Assembly (NCBI GenBank): GCA_019246455.1
Contig: JAFAQJ010000299.1
Coordinates: 1-5,309 of the forward strand
Direction of reading: 5' to 3'
Origin: Pseudolabrys sp.
GTDB taxonomy: Bacteria > Pseudomonadota > Alphaproteobacteria > Rhizobiales > Xanthobacteraceae
Length of the DNA: 5,309 nt
The notes under the pieces are model-generated. The model had not been told where the DNA came from and made no database searches. It saw nothing but the letters and a program-made list of their open reading frames with translations. Position numbers and translations under genes: made by a program. Each line of letters opens with the position of its first letter. The stretch's first letter is position 1. Of this stretch, positions 1 to 5,309 are shown piece after piece.

Positions 1-684
1 CGAGCGCGAGCTCGATCGGATTTGCAGGCGGTCGGTCGCGAGCCCGGCCATATGCAGCGCGGCGAGCCCCTGCCCGTCGAGCCACTTCTCCATGCCCGCG
101 ATGCCCTGATTGTCTATATTGACGTGACCGATCACGTGAGAGAGCACCGGGCCGTTCGGATAGATGCGCTTGTTCTCGGTGAGGAAGCCAACGCCGGGAA
201 GGCCGAGACGATGGATGTCCTGCTGCTGCTCCGGCGTGATTTCACGCTTGAGCCAAACGAAGCCGCGCTTTGAGACAAGCCGTTCGCGCAACTCGCCCGC
301 ATCGACATCCGGTAACTCAGCGGTCAACAGCTCGACGGCCTCATCGACATCGATGATCTTGCGCGGCTCGGCGAACAGCGACGGCGTCTTGAGATCGGTT
401 GCGACGACCAATCCATTGCGATCGAGAATGTCCGGACGCGCCGTCGCGACCGCGTCGCGCGAAACGCTCTGGCGGACGCCGTGACCTTCACCAACCGCAG
501 CAAACATAATGAGCCTTGCCGCGATAACGGCATAAAGCGCTGCGAATGCGACGATCGCCAGACCGAGCCGAGCCTTCGCTTTGACGGAGCGGTCGACGTG
601 AATGCCGTAAAGCAGCGAGCGCACAGTGCGCTGCCAGCGGCTTTCCGGCGCGGTGATCTTGGTGCCAGGGATTGCGGCGTTCAT
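1..684 (-). CDS. ftsI: Peptidoglycan D,D-transpeptidase FtsI (PBP3), N-terminal part, runs off the left edge with an apparent frameshift
   Basis: FtsI cross-links septal peptidoglycan in the inner-membrane divisome. My reverse-strand reading gives 228 codons without a stop from the ATG at 684-682. A basic cytoplasmic segment (about residues 1-38) is followed by one transmembrane helix (about 39-62) and then the start of the class B PBP dimerisation domain. That domain shows PDILDRNG at 84-91, then RIYPNG, HVIGHVNIDNQGIAGMEKWLDG and AGLATDRLQ. The transpeptidase domain lies outside the window. The ATG overlaps the ftsL stop as ATGA, so translation is probably coupled. Oddity: after the codons for LQ (residues 220-221) the frame reads IRSSSRS. 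Adding one A to the AAA run (21-23 on the plus strand) would give NPIELAL, the sequence expected at this point in alphaproteobacterial FtsI. Identity is sure; whether the break is real or a base-calling error cannot be told here. Confidence 0.93.
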   Translation of the reverse strand, partial: MNAAIPGTKITAPESRWQRTVRSLLYGIHVDRSVKAKARLGLAIVAFAALYAVIAARLIMFAAVGEGHGVRQSVSRDAVATARPDILDRNGLVVATDLKTPSLFAEPRKIIDVDEAVELLTAELPDVDAGELRERLVSKRGFVWLKREITPEQQQDIHRLGLPGVGFLTENKRIYPNGPVLSHVIGHVNIDNQGIAGMEKWLDGQGLAALHMAGLATDRLQIRSSSRS

Positions 685-1046
685 CGCTTCACCTGGCCAT
701 CGATACTGCCGGTCGCTTCTGATGGAGGCGCCGTCGCGCCGATTGGTTCGTCCGGCGGCGGGACGACAGGCTGCGGACGCTCTGGCAAATGCAAGAAATC
801 GTCGAATTGATGCGGATCGGCGGGCCGCAACGGCAAATAGCGTTGTGTTAGGGCCTGCAAGCGGGCCGGGTTATCGAGGCGCGCCCATTCGGCGCGCAAT
901 GTCGCGATCGCATCGCGCTCGCGGCGCAGTTCGCCGCGCAGCCGCGAGATGCGTTCGGCCTGCAGCGTGGAATCGAACTTGATCTTGTAGACGAACGAAG
1001 CTGCCAGGATCAGAACGCCGATGACGAGGATATTGACGAGCCGCAT
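681..1046 (-). CDS. ftsL: Cell division protein FtsL
   Basis: This is a 121-residue bitopic divisome protein. FtsL normally pairs with FtsB and FtsQ through a periplasmic coiled coil and helps activate FtsW/FtsI. The sequence shows a very short cytoplasmic tail (MRL) and one hydrophobic helix at about residues 4-20. A heptad-like charged helix rich in L, R and E follows at about 24-64. The C-terminus is a low-complexity, proline-rich tail (about 88-110, with ERPQPVVPPPDEP). The short N-terminus contrasts with the long tail of E. coli FtsL but is common in alphaproteobacteria. FtsL is poorly conserved, so the call rests on topology, size and its position between rsmH and ftsI. It starts 3 nt after the rsmH stop, and its TGA overlaps the ftsI ATG. 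Confidence 0.88.
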   Translation of the reverse strand: MRLVNILVIGVLILAASFVYKIKFDSTLQAERISRLRGELRRERDAIATLRAEWARLDNPARLQALTQRYLPLRPADPHQFDDFLHLPERPQPVVPPPDEPIGATAPPSEATGSIDGQVKR

Positions 1047-1049
1047 TGG

Positions 1050-2069
1050 TCAACGCCCTCGCATGACGTCGGCGAGCGACGGAAGTGGCGGCAACAGCTC
1101 GGGCATAGTCTTGCGCGGCGGCGCGGCGGTACGCTCAGCGGCGCGCAATTTGGCTGAACGGGCACGCGGGTTGGCCGACACTTCAGCGTCGTCCGCGGTT
1201 ACGGGACGCTTGGTCAGGATCGTAAAGGTCGGTGCAACGCGGGATACTTCGGGCGCGTGGCGAGAGCCACCGCGCGTCGCGCTGCGCTCAGACAGAAAGG
1301 ATTTGACGATGCGATCTTCCAGCGAATGGAAAGAGACGACGACCAGACGGCCGCCTTCCTTCAACACGCGTTCGGACGCCGCCAGCGCCTTTACTAACTC
1401 GCCAAGCTCGTCATTGATGAAAATGCGCAAGGCCTGGAACGTGCGGGTTGCCGGATGAATGTCGCCGGGCTTACTGCGTACGACCGATGCAACGATATCA
1501 GCCAGTTGCGTCGTCGTGGTGATGGCATGCTCACTGCGAGCCTTGACGATGGCGCGCGCCACGGCGCGGGCGTGGCGCTCTTCGCCCAGCGTCGCGATGA
1601 TGGCGGCAAGATCGGGTTCGTCAGCCACCGCGATCAAGTCAGCCGCGCTCGATCCCTCACCGCCCATACGCATATCGAGCGGACCTTGGTGGCGGAACGA
1701 GAAACCGCGCGCTGCCTGGTCAAACTGCATCGACGACACGCCGAGGTCGAACATGAGGCCGTCGACCTGCTCGACGCCTATGACGTCCTCGAGATTTGAA
1801 AAAGTATCTTCGGTCAGGGTCAGCCGCCCGCCCGAGGCTTCGACGAGGCCCATGCCGTTCGCGACCGCTGATTGGTCCCGATCAATCCCGAGCACACGGC
1901 TGCCCAACGCGAGCACCAGCCGGGAATAGCCCCCCGCACCGAACGTAGCGTCGATGTATGTCTTGCCCGCCTGGGGATTGAGGTATTCGACGACCCGGGA
2001 GCCGAGCACGGGAATGTGGTGGGCTGGTCCGCCAGCGACAGCCCGAAAGCTGTCGCCGCCCCCCGTCAT
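1050..2069 (-). CDS. rsmH: 16S rRNA (cytosine(1402)-N4)-methyltransferase RsmH (MraW)
   Basis: RsmH uses S-adenosylmethionine to methylate N4 of C1402 in the decoding centre of 16S rRNA. The 339-residue protein starts [14 protein letters not shown] and has the SAM-binding motif I segment [12 protein letters not shown] (38-49). GIDRD follows (61-65), then [20 protein letters not shown] (106-125) and PLDMRM (130-135). [18 protein letters not shown] and [16 protein letters not shown] are seen further on, with the conserved C-terminal [15 protein letters not shown]. It is somewhat longer than the usual 310-320 residues because of a basic, proline-rich tail. The open frame extends upstream to 2621, but those extra 184 codons overlap mraZ out of frame and have no family character. 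The ATG at 2069-2067 overlaps the mraZ stop as ATGA and is the better start. It is the second gene of the dcw operon. Confidence 0.97.
   Translation of the reverse strand: MTGGGDSFRAVAGGPAHHIPVLGSRVVEYLNPQAGKTYIDATFGAGGYSRLVLALGSRVLGIDRDQSAVANGMGLVEASGGRLTLTEDTFSNLEDVIGVEQVDGLMFDLGVSSMQFDQAARGFSFRHQGPLDMRMGGEGSSAADLIAVADEPDLAAIIATLGEERHARAVARAIVKARSEHAITTTTQLADIVASVVRSKPGDIHPATRTFQALRIFINDELGELVKALAASERVLKEGGRLVVVSFHSLEDRIVKSFLSERSATRGGSRHAPEVSRVAPTFTILTKRPVTADDAEVSANPRARSAKLRAAERTAAPPRKTMPELLPPLPSLADVMRGR
1056..1060 (-). promoter_or_regulatory. Ribosome binding site of ftsL
   Basis: GAGGG on the minus strand lies 9 nt before the ftsL ATG, inside the last codons of rsmH. It supports the 1046 start and suggests ftsL can be initiated independently of rsmH. 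Confidence 0.6.
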
Positions 2070-2536
2070 TCCCGTGCCCCCGGCGCCGTACTCTGCGAGC
2101 CAAGCTGTTTGCGGAGCTCGCGCACCTGATCGGTGGCCTCCGCAAGCTGCGAAGCAAACCGCTTCGGCTCCCAGATCTGAAATTTGTGACCCAAGCCCAC
2201 GAACGCGACTGCGTCGGTGATACCGGCGTGGGCCTTGAGCGTGTCGCTCAGGATCATCCGGCCCTCGCCGTCGGTCTTGAGCGTCTCGCTGGTGCCATAG
2301 AGCGCGATGGCGAATTGCTCGCGCGCCTCCGAAAAGGGCGCGTAACGAGCAATCAGCGCTTCGATCTCCGCCATCAGCGCGTTCCCTCCGGCGTCGATCG
2401 CCGGGCGATCGAGCGCTGGGTAGCAATAGAGGCCGTCGAAGCCGTCGCGGCCGAGGATTGAACGATAAGGAGCCGGGATCGAGACGCGCCCTTTGGAGTC
2501 GAGCCGCAACGTGTAATTCGCCACGAAGCGATCCAT
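2066..2536 (-). CDS. mraZ: Transcriptional regulator MraZ
   Basis: MraZ is a ring-forming, AbrB-fold DNA-binding protein that in E. coli represses its own dcw operon. Its two tandem MraZ/SpoVT-AbrB repeats are visible, each with the family DxxxR signature: DSKGR at residues 13-17 and DGEGR at 89-93. The first is followed by VSIPAPYR, and the segment [12 protein letters not shown] is also typical. The protein is 156 residues, close to the usual 140-160, with a charged tail (about 120-156) that could form a short helix. The ATG at 2536-2534 has a GGAG 8 nt upstream. An in-frame GTG directly before it (2539-2537) is a possible alternative start that would add one residue. It is the first gene of the operon, and its stop overlaps the rsmH start. 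The TGGG array upstream fits autoregulation. Confidence 0.96.
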   Translation of the reverse strand: MDRFVANYTLRLDSKGRVSIPAPYRSILGRDGFDGLYCYPALDRPAIDAGGNALMAEIEALIARYAPFSEAREQFAIALYGTSETLKTDGEGRMILSDTLKAHAGITDAVAFVGLGHKFQIWEPKRFASQLAEATDQVRELRKQLGSQSTAPGARE

Positions 2537-2544
2537 CACCCGCG

Positions 2545-2548
2545 CTCC
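2545..2548 (-). promoter_or_regulatory. Ribosome binding site of mraZ
   Basis: GGAG on the minus strand is 8 nt from the ATG at 2536 and only 5 nt from the alternative GTG at 2539. This spacing favours the ATG. Confidence 0.55.
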
Positions 2549-2610
2549 ACACCACCCAACTGACTGAAGATGCAGGCTTATTCCGGTCGCCTGCGTTGCA
2601 TGAGATCAGC

Positions 2611-2644
2611 TGGGATATCATGGGACTATATGGGCGTCAATGGA
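2611..2644 (+). promoter_or_regulatory. MraZ-box array: TGGG direct repeats with 10-bp period
   Basis: TGGG starts at 2611, 2621 and 2631, and TGGA continues the same phase at 2641. A degenerate TGAG stands at 2601. The intervening 6 nt differ, so only the four-base core is repeated, once per helical turn on one face of the DNA. The known MraZ target in E. coli is a set of TGGGN direct repeats separated by 5 nt, which gives the same 10-bp spacing. The TGGG cores read on the strand opposite to mraZ (CCCA on the coding strand). The array overlaps the proposed mraZ promoter, which fits repression by MraZ. Confidence 0.75.
2612..2640 (-). promoter_or_regulatory. Probable sigma-70 promoter of the mraZ-rsmH-ftsL-ftsI operon
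   Basis: On the minus strand TTGACG (2640-2635) is followed after exactly 17 nt by TATCCC (2617-2612). This is a good -35 and a weak but acceptable -10 for a GC-rich alphaproteobacterium. Transcription would start near 2605, leaving an untranslated leader of about 70 nt before mraZ. Both hexamers lie inside the TGGG repeat array, so a protein bound there would block RNA polymerase. The promoter is inferred by eye. Confidence 0.5.
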
Positions 2645-2692
2645 ATCGCCCGGCCGGCATGGTTTTTCGACGCACGCTTTCCGTGGCCTCCA

Positions 2693-2707
2693 TTAAGCCA
2701 CTCTTAA
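2693..2707. promoter_or_regulatory. CtrA-like binding site (TTAA-N7-TTAA)
   Basis: TTAA at 2693-2696 and TTAA at 2704-2707 are separated by exactly 7 nt (GCCACTC). A third TTAA follows at 2710-2713. The consensus of the alphaproteobacterial cell-cycle regulator CtrA is TTAA-N7-TTAA(C). The site lies about 50-65 bp upstream of the proposed mraZ -35 element and about 100 bp upstream of the amidase start, so it could serve either or both divergent genes. Such AT-only tetramers are rare in the surrounding GC-rich DNA, but a short motif can occur by chance. Confidence 0.5.
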
Positions 2708-2807
2708 ACTTAAGGATTTATTGCCGCGCCCTTCCCGCCCGACGGCCATGCTGCTCTGATGCACCGGAGCGGTAAGGCTCGTAGAAGCCCGTTTCCTCGG
2801 ACCGAAC

Positions 2808-3581
2808 ATGGCGATCTTCACCGCCGACAGCTTCATCGTCGCCGATGTGCGGCCTTCGCCGAATGTCGACGAGCGCAAGGACGGCGCGCCGCCCGACATG
2901 ATCTTGCTGCACTACACCGGGATGCAGAGCGGCGACGCGGCGCTCGACCGCCTCACGTCCGCCGACAGCAAAGTCTCCTCGCATTACGTCGTATTCGAAG
3001 ATGGCCGCATCGTGCAGTGCGTGCCTGAGCACCTACGCGCCTGGCACGCCGGCGTCTCGCACTGGGCGGGGGAGACGGACATCAATTCGAAGTCGATCGG
3101 AATTGAAATCGTGAACCCCGGTCATGAATTCGGCTACCCGCCATTTCCACTCCGGCAAATCGCCGCGGTGATCTCGCTGTGCCGCTCGATCCTGACGCGC
3201 CGGCGCGAAATCGCGACCGATCGCGTGTTGGCCCATTCCGACGTCGCGCCGTCGCGCAAGCAGGATCCCGGCGAAAAATTTCCGTGGGAGCTACTCAGCG
3301 AGTCAAACGTCGGCCATTGGGTGCGCCCGGCGCCGCTCGGTCTTGAGGGCCACGGCTTCAAGCCCGGCGACTGGAACGACAGCGTACTCAGGCTTCAGCG
3401 TACTTTCGCCGAGTACGGCTACAAGATTGAGGATACCAGCCGCTACGACGAGCAAACGCGCGAAGTCGTGACCGCGTTTCAACGTCATTTCCGTCAGGCG
3501 CGGGTCGATGGCATCGCCGATGCCTCGACGCTCCTCACCCTGCGCGCGCTGATGGAAACGCGGCCGACGCCGTTGACATGA
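2808..3581 (+). CDS. N-acetylmuramoyl-L-alanine amidase (Amidase_2, AmiD-like) with C-terminal peptidoglycan-binding domain
   Basis: This is a zinc amidase that cleaves the bond between MurNAc (or anhydro-MurNAc) and the peptide stem. The 257-residue protein has an Amidase_2 domain at about 28-165. The likely zinc ligands are H35 (in LLHYTGM), H143 (in LAHSDVAP) and D153 (in DPGEKFPW), and the likely catalytic glutamate is E100 (in IGIEIVN). SSHYVV (57-62) and AWHAGVSHW (78-86) are also conserved. A PG_binding_1-type three-helix domain follows at about 183-250, with LQRTFAEYGY and VVTAFQRHF. This layout matches AmiD more than AmpD. E. coli AmiD is an outer-membrane lipoprotein, but this N-terminus (MAIFTADSFIVADVRP) has no signal peptide or lipobox, so a cytoplasmic murein-recycling role is likely. 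The start has only a weak GGA 6 nt upstream. It is divergent from mraZ. Confidence 0.92.
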   Translation: MAIFTADSFIVADVRPSPNVDERKDGAPPDMILLHYTGMQSGDAALDRLTSADSKVSSHYVVFEDGRIVQCVPEHLRAWHAGVSHWAGETDINSKSIGIEIVNPGHEFGYPPFPLRQIAAVISLCRSILTRRREIATDRVLAHSDVAPSRKQDPGEKFPWELLSESNVGHWVRPAPLGLEGHGFKPGDWNDSVLRLQRTFAEYGYKIEDTSRYDEQTREVVTAFQRHFRQARVDGIADASTLLTLRALMETRPTPLT

Positions 3582-3587
3582 GTGAAA

Positions 3588-4490
3588 TTACGCCTGGCGC
3601 CACGGCGCCTGCGAAAAGCGCTTCATCACGAAATCAATAAACACCTTGAGCCGCGGCAAGCGTTCGCGACCCTGCGGATGGATCGCCATCAGCGGCAACG
3701 GTTCGACGTGATGGATATCGGCGAACAGCGGGACCAGCTCGCCGCGCTTAAGAGCACCGCCAACGACGACGTCGGTCGGACGAATGATGCCCGCGCCCGC
3801 CACAGCAAGCCGCATCGATGCTTCGGCGTCGTCGGTCGCGAGACGGGGTTCGACCTCGACGATGTCGATTCCGCTTGGCGAGCGAAATGGCCATTGATTG
3901 AGGCCAGGCCCAATCACAGTGATGCAGTCGTGGTCCTTGAGGTCGGATGGCGTCCTCGGCACGCCACGCCGTTTCAGATAATCGGGCGACGCACAGATCA
4001 CGCGCTGAAGTTCGGCGATCTTGCGGCGAACCAACGGACCTTCCGGCAAATGACCGGAGCGCACCGCGATGTCATGGCGCTCCTCGATCATATCGACGAA
4101 CCGATCAGTGATGATCAATTCGACGTCGATCTCGGGAAAGAGCTTCAGAAAATCGGCCAGCGCCGGCGCAAGCTGATGCAGCCCAAAAGCCGTGCCCGTG
4201 TTGACACGTAGCTTGCCGCGTGGGGCACCGCGCACCTGCCCGACTTCGGCTTCGGCCTCCTCGATATCGGAGAGAATCCGCCGCGTGCGTTCCAGAAACG
4301 TTTCGCCTTCCGATGTGAGCGCGAGGCGGCGCGTCGTTCGCTCGATGAGACGAACACCGAGCCGATCCTCAAGCCGCGAGATCAGCTTCGACACGGCCGA
4401 TGGGGTCAGCCCCAGATCCTCAGCGGCGGCCGAAAAGCTCCCGCGATCCATCACCCGGGCGAAGACCTTCAGATCCGAGCCGCCATCCAT
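3588..4490 (-). CDS. LysR-family transcriptional regulator
   Basis: This is a 300-residue LysR-type regulator of normal length. The N-terminal winged helix-turn-helix spans about residues 5-64, with FARVMDRGSFSAAAEDLGL, then the recognition-helix segment TPSAVSKLISRLEDRLG, then LIERTTRRLALTSEG. A linker helix (about 65-90) leads to the periplasmic-binding-protein-like effector domain (about 92-295), with GKLRVNTGTAFG, DIAVRSGHLPEG and the C-terminal LPRLKVFIDFV. The overall style is of the CrgA-like subgroup, but the ligand and target genes cannot be read from the sequence. AAGGA lies 6 nt before the ATG. The gene converges on the amidase gene with only 6 nt between stop codons. It is divergent from the small protein gene at 4588, the usual arrangement for a LysR regulator and a target. 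Confidence 0.95.
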   Translation of the reverse strand: MDGGSDLKVFARVMDRGSFSAAAEDLGLTPSAVSKLISRLEDRLGVRLIERTTRRLALTSEGETFLERTRRILSDIEEAEAEVGQVRGAPRGKLRVNTGTAFGLHQLAPALADFLKLFPEIDVELIITDRFVDMIEERHDIAVRSGHLPEGPLVRRKIAELQRVICASPDYLKRRGVPRTPSDLKDHDCITVIGPGLNQWPFRSPSGIDIVEVEPRLATDDAEASMRLAVAGAGIIRPTDVVVGGALKRGELVPLFADIHHVEPLPLMAIHPQGRERLPRLKVFIDFVMKRFSQAPWRQA

Positions 4491-4504
4491 ATTCGTTCCT
4501 TAAA

Positions 4505-4548
4505 TTCACAAATGAACGATATAGATAGCTAATTATCTTCATTTTGAA
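4505..4548. promoter_or_regulatory. Putative LysR operator region with paired dyads in the divergent intergenic space
   Basis: Two similar dyads occur: TTCACAAATGAA (4505-4516) and TTCATTTTGAA (4538-4548), with starts 33 bp apart, about three helical turns. Between them lies the imperfect palindrome GATAGCTAATTATC (4524-4537). LysR-type regulators often bind two such dyads in the space shared with a divergent gene. A CTATAT on the minus strand (4524-4519) could be the -10 of the LysR gene, which would place one dyad over its start site for autorepression. The stretch is much more AT-rich than its surroundings. No convincing -35 was found for either direction. Confidence 0.45.
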
Positions 4549-4587
4549 AGGAATATGGTGATCTCAATTCTGAAATGGAGATCTTCC

Positions 4588-4749
4588 ATGCGTCCTTTGA
4601 CCCACGACCAAATTGCCGCAGCCATCGCCGCCGCGAAGGCCGAGCGATCCAAGGCCATTAGCGCGCTGGTCCGCGAATTGCCGAATTCCATCCGCCGTAG
4701 CGCCACCCGGCTGCTCGAGCGCCGCGTCCTGCGCCCCAAGCATTCGTAA
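4588..4749 (+). CDS. Small basic protein of unknown function, 53 residues
   Basis: I do not recognise the family. The frame is open from 4555, but the ATG at 4588 has a GGAG at 4577-4580 with a 7-nt spacer, while the ATG at 4555 has AGGA only 2 nt away. The later start is therefore preferred. The protein begins MRPLTHDQIAAAIAAAKAER, an alanine-rich, probably amphipathic helix. A strongly basic second half follows with SIRRSATRLLERRVLRPKHS. There is no signal peptide, membrane segment or cysteine. A good ribosome binding site and the strong terminator 22 nt after the stop support a real monocistronic gene. It is divergent from the LysR gene and shares an operator-like region with it, so it may be a LysR target. 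Binding to nucleic acid or to a partner protein is possible but only a guess. Confidence 0.65.
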   Translation: MRPLTHDQIAAAIAAAKAERSKAISALVRELPNSIRRSATRLLERRVLRPKHS

Positions 4750-4770
4750 GGCCATCCGGCCTGTCACGAT

Positions 4771-4811
4771 GGGCGGGCCTGCAACTCCGGCCGCAGGCCC
4801 GCCCTTTTTTT
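4771..4811 (+). terminator. Rho-independent terminator after the small protein gene
   Basis: A perfect 12-bp GC stem (GGGCGGGCCTGC at 4771-4782 with GCAGGCCCGCCC at 4793-4804) encloses a 10-nt loop and is followed directly by seven T (4805-4811). It ends transcription of the small protein gene and insulates rnpB from read-through. Its polarity is plus only. Confidence 0.93.
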
Positions 4812-4834
4812 GAAAACCATGCTGCCCGCGATGC

Positions 4835-4863
4835 CTTGACCAGAGGCGCCGGAGACCCCATCC
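4835..4863 (+). promoter_or_regulatory. Probable promoter of rnpB
   Basis: CTTGAC at 4835-4840 matches the rhizobial -35 consensus. With a 17-nt spacer the -10 would be CCATCC (4858-4863), a poor match, and the start would fall at about 4870, right at the first base of helix P1. The geometry is convincing but the -10 is weak; CCCTAT at 4862-4867 is an alternative with a longer spacer. Confidence 0.45.
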
Positions 4864-4870
4864 CTATCCG

Positions 4871-5268
4871 CGTCAGTCGGCCGGACGGCCGCTCCGGCAA
4901 TCACCGAAAGGTGGCCGGGGAGGAAAGTCCGGGCTCCAAGGACAAACGGTGCCGGATAACGTCCGGCGGGCGTAAGCCCAGAGAGAGTGCCACAGAGAAC
5001 GAACCGCCTCGGGCATGTTGCGTAGCGTCCGCGGCAAGGGTGAAAAGGTGCGGTAAGAGCGCACCGCGCGTCCGGCAACGGAAGCGGCACGGCAAACCTC
5101 ACCGGGAGCAAGACCGAATAGGAACGGCGTCGAAGCGCAAGCTTCGGATCAGTCCTGATCAGCCGTTCGGGTAGGTTGCTGAAGGCGCCGGGCAACCGGC
5201 GTCGCAGATGAATGGCCGTCACGCACGTTCGCGTGCCGTACAGAACCCGGCTTACAGGCCGGCTGATG
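4871..5268 (+). ncRNA. rnpB: RNase P RNA, bacterial type A (catalytic subunit)
   Basis: This is the ribozyme that, with the RnpA protein, removes the 5' leader of precursor tRNAs. The universally conserved segment GAGGAAAGTCCGGGCTCC stands at 4920-4937. Other conserved blocks follow: AGTGCCACAGAGA in the 4980s-4990s, GGTGCGGTAAGAGCGCACC from 5047, and GCAAACC with GGGAGCAAGACCGAATAGG (5092-5122). Near the 3' end are GGGTAGGTTGCT (5169-5180), AGATGAATGGCC (5206-5217) and ACAGAACCCGGCTTACAGG (5240-5258). The ends are set by helix P1: 4871-4882 pairs with 5257-5268 over 12 bp, including two G-U pairs. The resulting length of about 398 nt is normal for an alphaproteobacterium. A 5-bp hairpin with a TTCG loop (5223-5236) probably corresponds to P18. 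Open frames crossing this region are not genes. Exact mature ends may differ by a few bases. Confidence 0.97.
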
Positions 5269-5276
5269 TGAATGAA

Positions 5277-5309
5277 GGGGCGCTCGCCGGACCACCCGAC
5301 GGGCGCCCC
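5277..5309 (+). terminator. Probable rnpB terminator hairpin at the window edge
   Basis: GGGGCGCTCG (5277-5286) pairs with CGGGCGCCCC (5300-5309) over 10 bp (one T-G), with a 13-nt loop, 8 nt after the end of helix P1. The window stops at the last paired base, so the expected T-run cannot be seen. Position and stability fit an intrinsic terminator. Confidence 0.7.

Noticed and set aside
1455..1929. Long plus-strand open frames opposite rsmH, with others opposite mraZ and ftsI
   Set aside because: They are antisense shadows in GC-rich coding DNA, with arginine/serine-rich low-complexity translations and no recognisable domains.
2070..2621. A 184-codon N-terminal extension of the rsmH frame
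   Set aside because: It overlaps mraZ almost fully in another frame, is arginine-rich without family features, and the ATG at 2069 gives the normal RsmH N-terminus.
2611..2650. Short direct repeats considered as a CRISPR-like or tandem repeat array
   Set aside because: Only a 4-base core repeats every 10 bp. It is a protein-binding array before mraZ, not a CRISPR.
3596..3609. GC hairpin (GGCGCC twice) near the LysR 3' end as a possible terminator
   Set aside because: The stem is only about 5 bp, lies inside the coding sequence and has no T-run on either strand.
3582..4211. A 209-codon plus-strand open frame
   Set aside because: It is antisense to the well-supported LysR gene and its translation lacks any recognisable domain.
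4764..5222. A 152-codon minus-strand open frame and shorter plus-strand frames across 4836-5174
   Set aside because: They lie over the RNase P RNA, whose conserved blocks explain the sequence. The translations look like no protein family.
1..5309. Mobile element, phage, defence or secondary-metabolite system
   Set aside because: No transposase, integrase, tRNA-flanked attachment site, toxin-antitoxin signature or biosynthetic gene was seen. The genes are core functions plus a regulator and one small unknown protein.

Overview
The window looks like a chromosomal segment from an alphaproteobacterium, most likely a member of the Hyphomicrobiales (Rhizobiales) near the Bradyrhizobium/Rhodopseudomonas/Afipia group. 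This is inferred from the high GC content, the protein styles, the FtsL with almost no cytoplasmic tail, the type A RNase P RNA, and a CtrA-like TTAA-N7-TTAA site. The exact genus cannot be fixed from the sequence alone.

The left half (1-2536, minus strand) is the head of the division and cell wall (dcw) cluster. In transcription order it holds mraZ, rsmH (mraW), ftsL and the start of ftsI, which runs off the left edge. The genes are tightly coupled: mraZ/rsmH and ftsL/ftsI share ATGA overlaps, and rsmH and ftsL are 3 nt apart. Upstream of mraZ lies a striking array of TGGG elements in exact 10-bp phase (2611-2644). It coincides with a plausible sigma-70 promoter for the operon and is the expected autoregulatory target of MraZ. 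A TTAA-N7-TTAA CtrA-type site sits further up, between mraZ and the divergent gene. The visible ftsI reading frame appears to break about 20 nt before the window edge: a one-base shift restores the conserved family sequence.

The middle holds a plus-strand Amidase_2 protein with a C-terminal peptidoglycan-binding domain and no export signal (2808-3581). It converges, with only 6 nt between stop codons, on a minus-strand LysR-type regulator (3588-4490). The LysR gene shares an AT-rich intergenic region containing paired dyads with a divergent 53-residue small protein of unknown family (4588-4749), which is followed by a strong intrinsic terminator.

The right end is a complete RNase P RNA gene (rnpB, about 4871-5268) with its own probable promoter and a strong GC hairpin at the very edge of the window.

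Most of the segment is core housekeeping: division, ribosome modification, murein turnover and tRNA processing. I found no phage, IS, CRISPR or defence system. The least explained part is the LysR/small-protein pair.
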